Below are positions 5,281 through 7,197 of a stretch of 7,197 nt of DNA, in pieces (position 1 is the first letter of the stretch; each line of letters opens with the position of its first letter). The stretch covers positions 1 through 7,197 of the forward strand of contig CAJJZO010000092.1 of assembly GCA_905197585.1 (NCBI GenBank), given 5' to 3'. Made by a program: the position numbers and the translations under genes. This stretch comes from an uncultured Collinsella sp. (GTDB lineage: Bacteria; Actinomycetota; Coriobacteriia; Coriobacteriales; Coriobacteriaceae). The notes below the pieces were generated by a model. That model did no database searches. It had not been told where the DNA came from and saw only the letters and a list, made by a program, of their open reading frames with translations.

Positions 5281-5962
5281 CGCGGGCACCTCTTCCGTCA
5301 AATACAGCATCGCACGCCAGCGCAATGGCAATGCCGACCACGACGCTTGCCGGCACGGCAATATTCGCGAGGCCCAAGAACTTGCATACGGCGACGGACA
5401 CCGCGCCCGAAACCGCCGCGACAACGTTACCGCGCGACAGCCGCTGCGAAAAGAGCAGGCAGATAAAGAGCGAGGTGCAGACAAAGGCTGCAATGGCGGT
5501 GGGAACATCGACAACGGCGCCGACGATGGCGCCCATCGTACACGAAACGCCCCATGTTGCGATGAGGATCACGTTGAGCACAAAGGACTCGCGCGGGCCC
5601 CAATCCTCCCCTTCAACCAACTTGGCAAGCGAGATGCCATATGCCTCCTCGGTAAGTGTCGCGGCAACAGCCAGCGTCTGACGCTTCGAGGCACCCCTCA
5701 GATGCGGTGCGATCGATGCCGAGTAAAGCGCAAAACGCGAGGAGATGGCGGCAACGCTCGCGACGATCGATGCTGCAGGCACACCCGCCAGCCACAGGTT
5801 GCAGATCATAAACTGGCCGCTGCCCGTCACAAACGTACTGCTTAGAGCAAAGACCATCCAGGGCTCCATTCCCGTCTGCCCCATGATCATTCCGCACGGC
5901 GCGCCTATTGCAACATAGGTAAGCATCACCGGCCAGACGGTTCTAACGATTTTGAGCACCAT
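5270..5962 (-). CDS. azlC: AzlC family branched-chain amino acid exporter large subunit
   Basis: The 230-residue product is the large subunit of the AzlCD (BrnFE/YgaZH type) inner-membrane exporter of branched-chain amino acids. Family-like segments are MLTYVAIGAPCGMIMGQTG (13-31), the STFVTGSGQFM region (42-52), SSRFALYSASIAPHL (74-88, matching the usual N-R-h-L-Y-s-x-s-x-x-P motif), LTEEAYGI (103-110), and hydrophobic segments to about 218. The length is normal for the family. The chosen ATG (5962) follows AGGATGAG (5969-5976) and places TM1 near residue 8. A TTG at 6031 would add 23 charged residues and has no good ribosome binding site. azlD follows with an 11-nt overlap. No lrp/azlB-type regulator is adjacent. 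Leucine, isoleucine or valine export is inferred from the family; methionine is a known alternative substrate of related pairs. Confidence 0.93.
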   Translation of the reverse strand: MVLKIVRTVWPVMLTYVAIGAPCGMIMGQTGMEPWMVFALSSTFVTGSGQFMICNLWLAGVPAASIVASVAAISSRFALYSASIAPHLRGASKRQTLAVAATLTEEAYGISLAKLVEGEDWGPRESFVLNVILIATWGVSCTMGAIVGAVVDVPTAIAAFVCTSLFICLLFSQRLSRGNVVAAVSGAVSVAVCKFLGLANIAVPASVVVGIAIALACDAVFDGRGARDAR

Positions 5963-6042
5963 ACGTTTCTCATCCTGACAAGGTCTCCGAGCCGCATGTA
6001 GCGACACGGCAGAATCATCATCCGGCAGCAACCGAGTTCACC

Positions 6043-6048
6043 TACAAT
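6043..6048 (+). promoter_or_regulatory. Possible -10 element for the HD gene
   Basis: TACAAT at 6043-6048 lies 41 nt before the ATG at 6089, a reasonable place for a -10 hexamer in the 126-nt divergent gap between azlC (-) and the HD gene (+). No recognisable -35 lies 16-18 nt upstream. I found no clear promoter for azlC in the same gap. Confidence 0.35.
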
Positions 6049-6088
6049 TGCCACCGGATCGAAAGACACAACTTTTTAGGAAGTCATT

Positions 6089-6901
6089 ATGACAGCTATC
6101 GATCGAGACCGGGCGCGCGCGGCCTTCAAAAGCTACACCGATGCCTACGACGCCACCAACCCACGCATCGCGCTCAAAATCGAGCATACGTACCACGTGG
6201 CCGAGGCATGCGATGCCGTAGCGCGCGAGCAGGGCTGGTCGTCAGAAGATATTGACCTGGCATGGCTTTGCGGCCTGCTACACGATATGGGCCGCTTTGA
6301 GCAGCTGAGACGCTGGGACACCTTTAAGGACGCCGAGAGCATGAGTCATGCGGCGCTGGGCATCGAGGTCCTCTTTGGCGAGAATCCCGCCGATGCACCC
6401 GCCACGACAAACATCCGTGACTTTATCGAAACCGGTGCGCATGACGAGCTCATCCGAGCGAGCATCGCCTATCACAGCGACTTTCGCCTGCCGGCACAAC
6501 TCGACGAGCGTACACGGTGCTTCTGCGATATCGTGCGCGATGGCGACAAGATCGACATTATGCGCACCATCGCCGACAGCACCGTCGATACCATCCTCAA
6601 GGTGGATGAGGACGCGTTTCTAGCCAGTCGCTTCTCGGTACCGACGCTTGCCGCCTTTGACGAGCATCGGTGCGTCGCGCGCGACGAGCGCAACGAGCCG
6701 GCGGACTACCTGGTGGGACTCATCTGCTTTATGTTTGAGCTCGTCTATCCAGCGAGCCGCACGCTGGCGCGCGAGCAGGGCGATATCTACCGCCTGCTCG
6801 ACGCGCCCTTTGGCATTACGCGGCCCTTTACCGACCCCGCCACGCAGGCGACTTGGAGCCGCCTTAAGGACGAGATGCGCGACTGGCTGGCGCGCGCCTA
6901 G
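6089..6901 (+). CDS. HD-domain metal-dependent phosphohydrolase
   Basis: The 270-residue soluble protein belongs to the HD superfamily, metal-dependent hydrolases that usually act on nucleotides or other phosphoesters. The expected ligands appear in order: H33 in IEHTYHVAEA, H65-D66 in CGLLHDMGRFEQ, H87 in SMSHAALG, H129 in IAYHSDFRLP, and an Asp in VRDGDKIDIMR (D151, D153 or D156). This H...HD...H...H...D pattern suggests a complete, possibly two-metal, active site. There is no signal peptide or membrane segment. No RelA/SpoT synthetase, GGDEF or nucleic-acid-binding domain is fused to it, and the region after about 185 is an all-helical-looking tail I cannot assign. The ATG is preceded by AGGAAG (6078-6083) at 5 nt. 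The substrate is unknown. The gene is alone on its strand, divergent from azlC, and overlaps the convergent etfA by 4 nt. Confidence 0.85.
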   Translation: MTAIDRDRARAAFKSYTDAYDATNPRIALKIEHTYHVAEACDAVAREQGWSSEDIDLAWLCGLLHDMGRFEQLRRWDTFKDAESMSHAALGIEVLFGENPADAPATTNIRDFIETGAHDELIRASIAYHSDFRLPAQLDERTRCFCDIVRDGDKIDIMRTIADSTVDTILKVDEDAFLASRFSVPTLAAFDEHRCVARDERNEPADYLVGLICFMFELVYPASRTLAREQGDIYRLLDAPFGITRPFTDPATQATWSRLKDEMRDWLARA

Positions 6902-7197
6902 CGCTCAAGCTGGGCCAGCAGTTCCTCGACGACCTCGACGGCATCGCCGACAACCTTGTACTGGGCAGCACCAAAGATGGGGGCATCCGGGTCCTCGTTG
7001 ATGGCGATAATGCACTCTGCCCCACCGATGCCGGCAAGATGCTGGATGGCGCCCGAAACACCGATACTCACGAGAAGCTTGGGCGAAACCGATACGCCGG
7101 TCTGGCCAATCTGATGGCGACACTCCAACCAGCCGGCCTCCACGACAGGTCGCGTGCAACCAAGCTCGGCTCCCAGAGCCTCGGCGAGCCTTCGCAT
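6898..7197 (-). CDS. etfA: Electron transfer flavoprotein alpha subunit, C-terminal part (5' end outside window)
   Basis: These last 99 residues are the C-terminal FAD-binding domain of EtfA/FixB. With EtfB it forms the soluble flavoprotein that accepts electrons from acyl-CoA or other dehydrogenases, sometimes by flavin bifurcation. Characteristic elements in order are LGAELGCTRPVVEAGW, HQIGQTGVSVSPKLLVSIGV, SGAIQHLAGI, CIIAINEDPDAPIFGAAQY and VVGDAVEVVEELL. The SGAIQH and AINxDPxAPIF motifs are diagnostic and bind FAD. The Met codon at the window edge (7197-7195) falls in the middle of the domain (before RRLAEALGA), so the true start lies beyond the window. The partner etfB and any acyl-CoA dehydrogenase would be expected just upstream, outside the window. 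The stop TAG (6900-6898) shares the CTAG of the HD gene's stop, and no terminator is visible between them. Confidence 0.95.
   Translation of the reverse strand: MRRLAEALGAELGCTRPVVEAGWLECRHQIGQTGVSVSPKLLVSIGVSGAIQHLAGIGGAECIIAINEDPDAPIFGAAQYKVVGDAVEVVEELLAQLER

Noticed and set aside
4957..5514. Extended 185-codon version of azlD
   Set aside because: The first 78 codons are azlC sequence read in another frame (S/R/P-rich). The ATG at 5280 has a good ribosome binding site and matches AzlD length.
5171..5845. Plus-strand open frame (224 codons) across azlD and azlC
   Set aside because: It lies antisense to two confidently identified overlapping genes. The composition is low-complexity charged (R, D, G, N), with no recognisable domain.
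1..7197. Mobile element, CRISPR array, phage, defence system or toxin-antitoxin pair
   Set aside because: No transposase, integrase, spaced direct-repeat array, target-site duplication or small toxin-like gene pair is visible. All recognisable genes are metabolic, transport or signalling functions.

Overview
The window looks like a piece of chromosome from a high-G+C, gene-dense bacterium, most likely a gut actinobacterium of the class Coriobacteriia (Collinsella or a relative). This is an inference from the codon bias, the long fused PurL with a C-terminal glutaminase domain, and the type of gene content. No 16S or other definitive marker is present. No rRNA, tRNA, CRISPR array, insertion sequence or phage gene is visible, and no intergenic gap exceeds 300 bases.

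Layout. Positions 1-1310 (+) hold the C-terminal end of phosphoribosylformylglycinamidine synthase (purL). A strong intrinsic terminator (1349-1384) follows, then an EamA/DMT-family 10-TM exporter (1412-2347, +). A bidirectional terminator (2415-2459) separates it from a convergent membrane-bound GGDEF diguanylate cyclase (3602-2460, -), which starts at a GTG with a very good ribosome binding site. Upstream on the minus strand lie a KdgT-family 2-keto-3-deoxygluconate permease (4815-3793) and an azlC-azlD branched-chain amino acid exporter pair (5962-5270 and 5280-4957, overlapping by 11 nt). Divergent from azlC is an HD-domain phosphohydrolase (6089-6901, +). It ends on the same CTAG tetranucleotide as the convergent C-terminal part of an electron-transfer flavoprotein alpha subunit (etfA, 7197-6898, -).

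How the genes relate. The only tightly coupled unit is azlCD. Otherwise the window is a set of single-gene units with unrelated roles: purine synthesis, metabolite export, c-di-GMP signalling, sugar-acid uptake, amino-acid export, nucleotide or phosphoester hydrolysis, and electron transfer.

I found no convincing undescribed multi-gene system. The items most worth a second look are: (1) the purL-eamA junction, where the exporter gene starts so close behind a strong terminator that its transcription seems to have to cross it, with a duplicated TCGGGTA motif just upstream; (2) the GGDEF protein, which has a 7-TM N-terminal region I do not recognise, no RxxD inhibitory site and a lower G+C content than its neighbours; (3) the inverted repeat next to an extended -10 promoter in front of that gene; and (4) the shared-stop convergent overlap between the HD gene and etfA.
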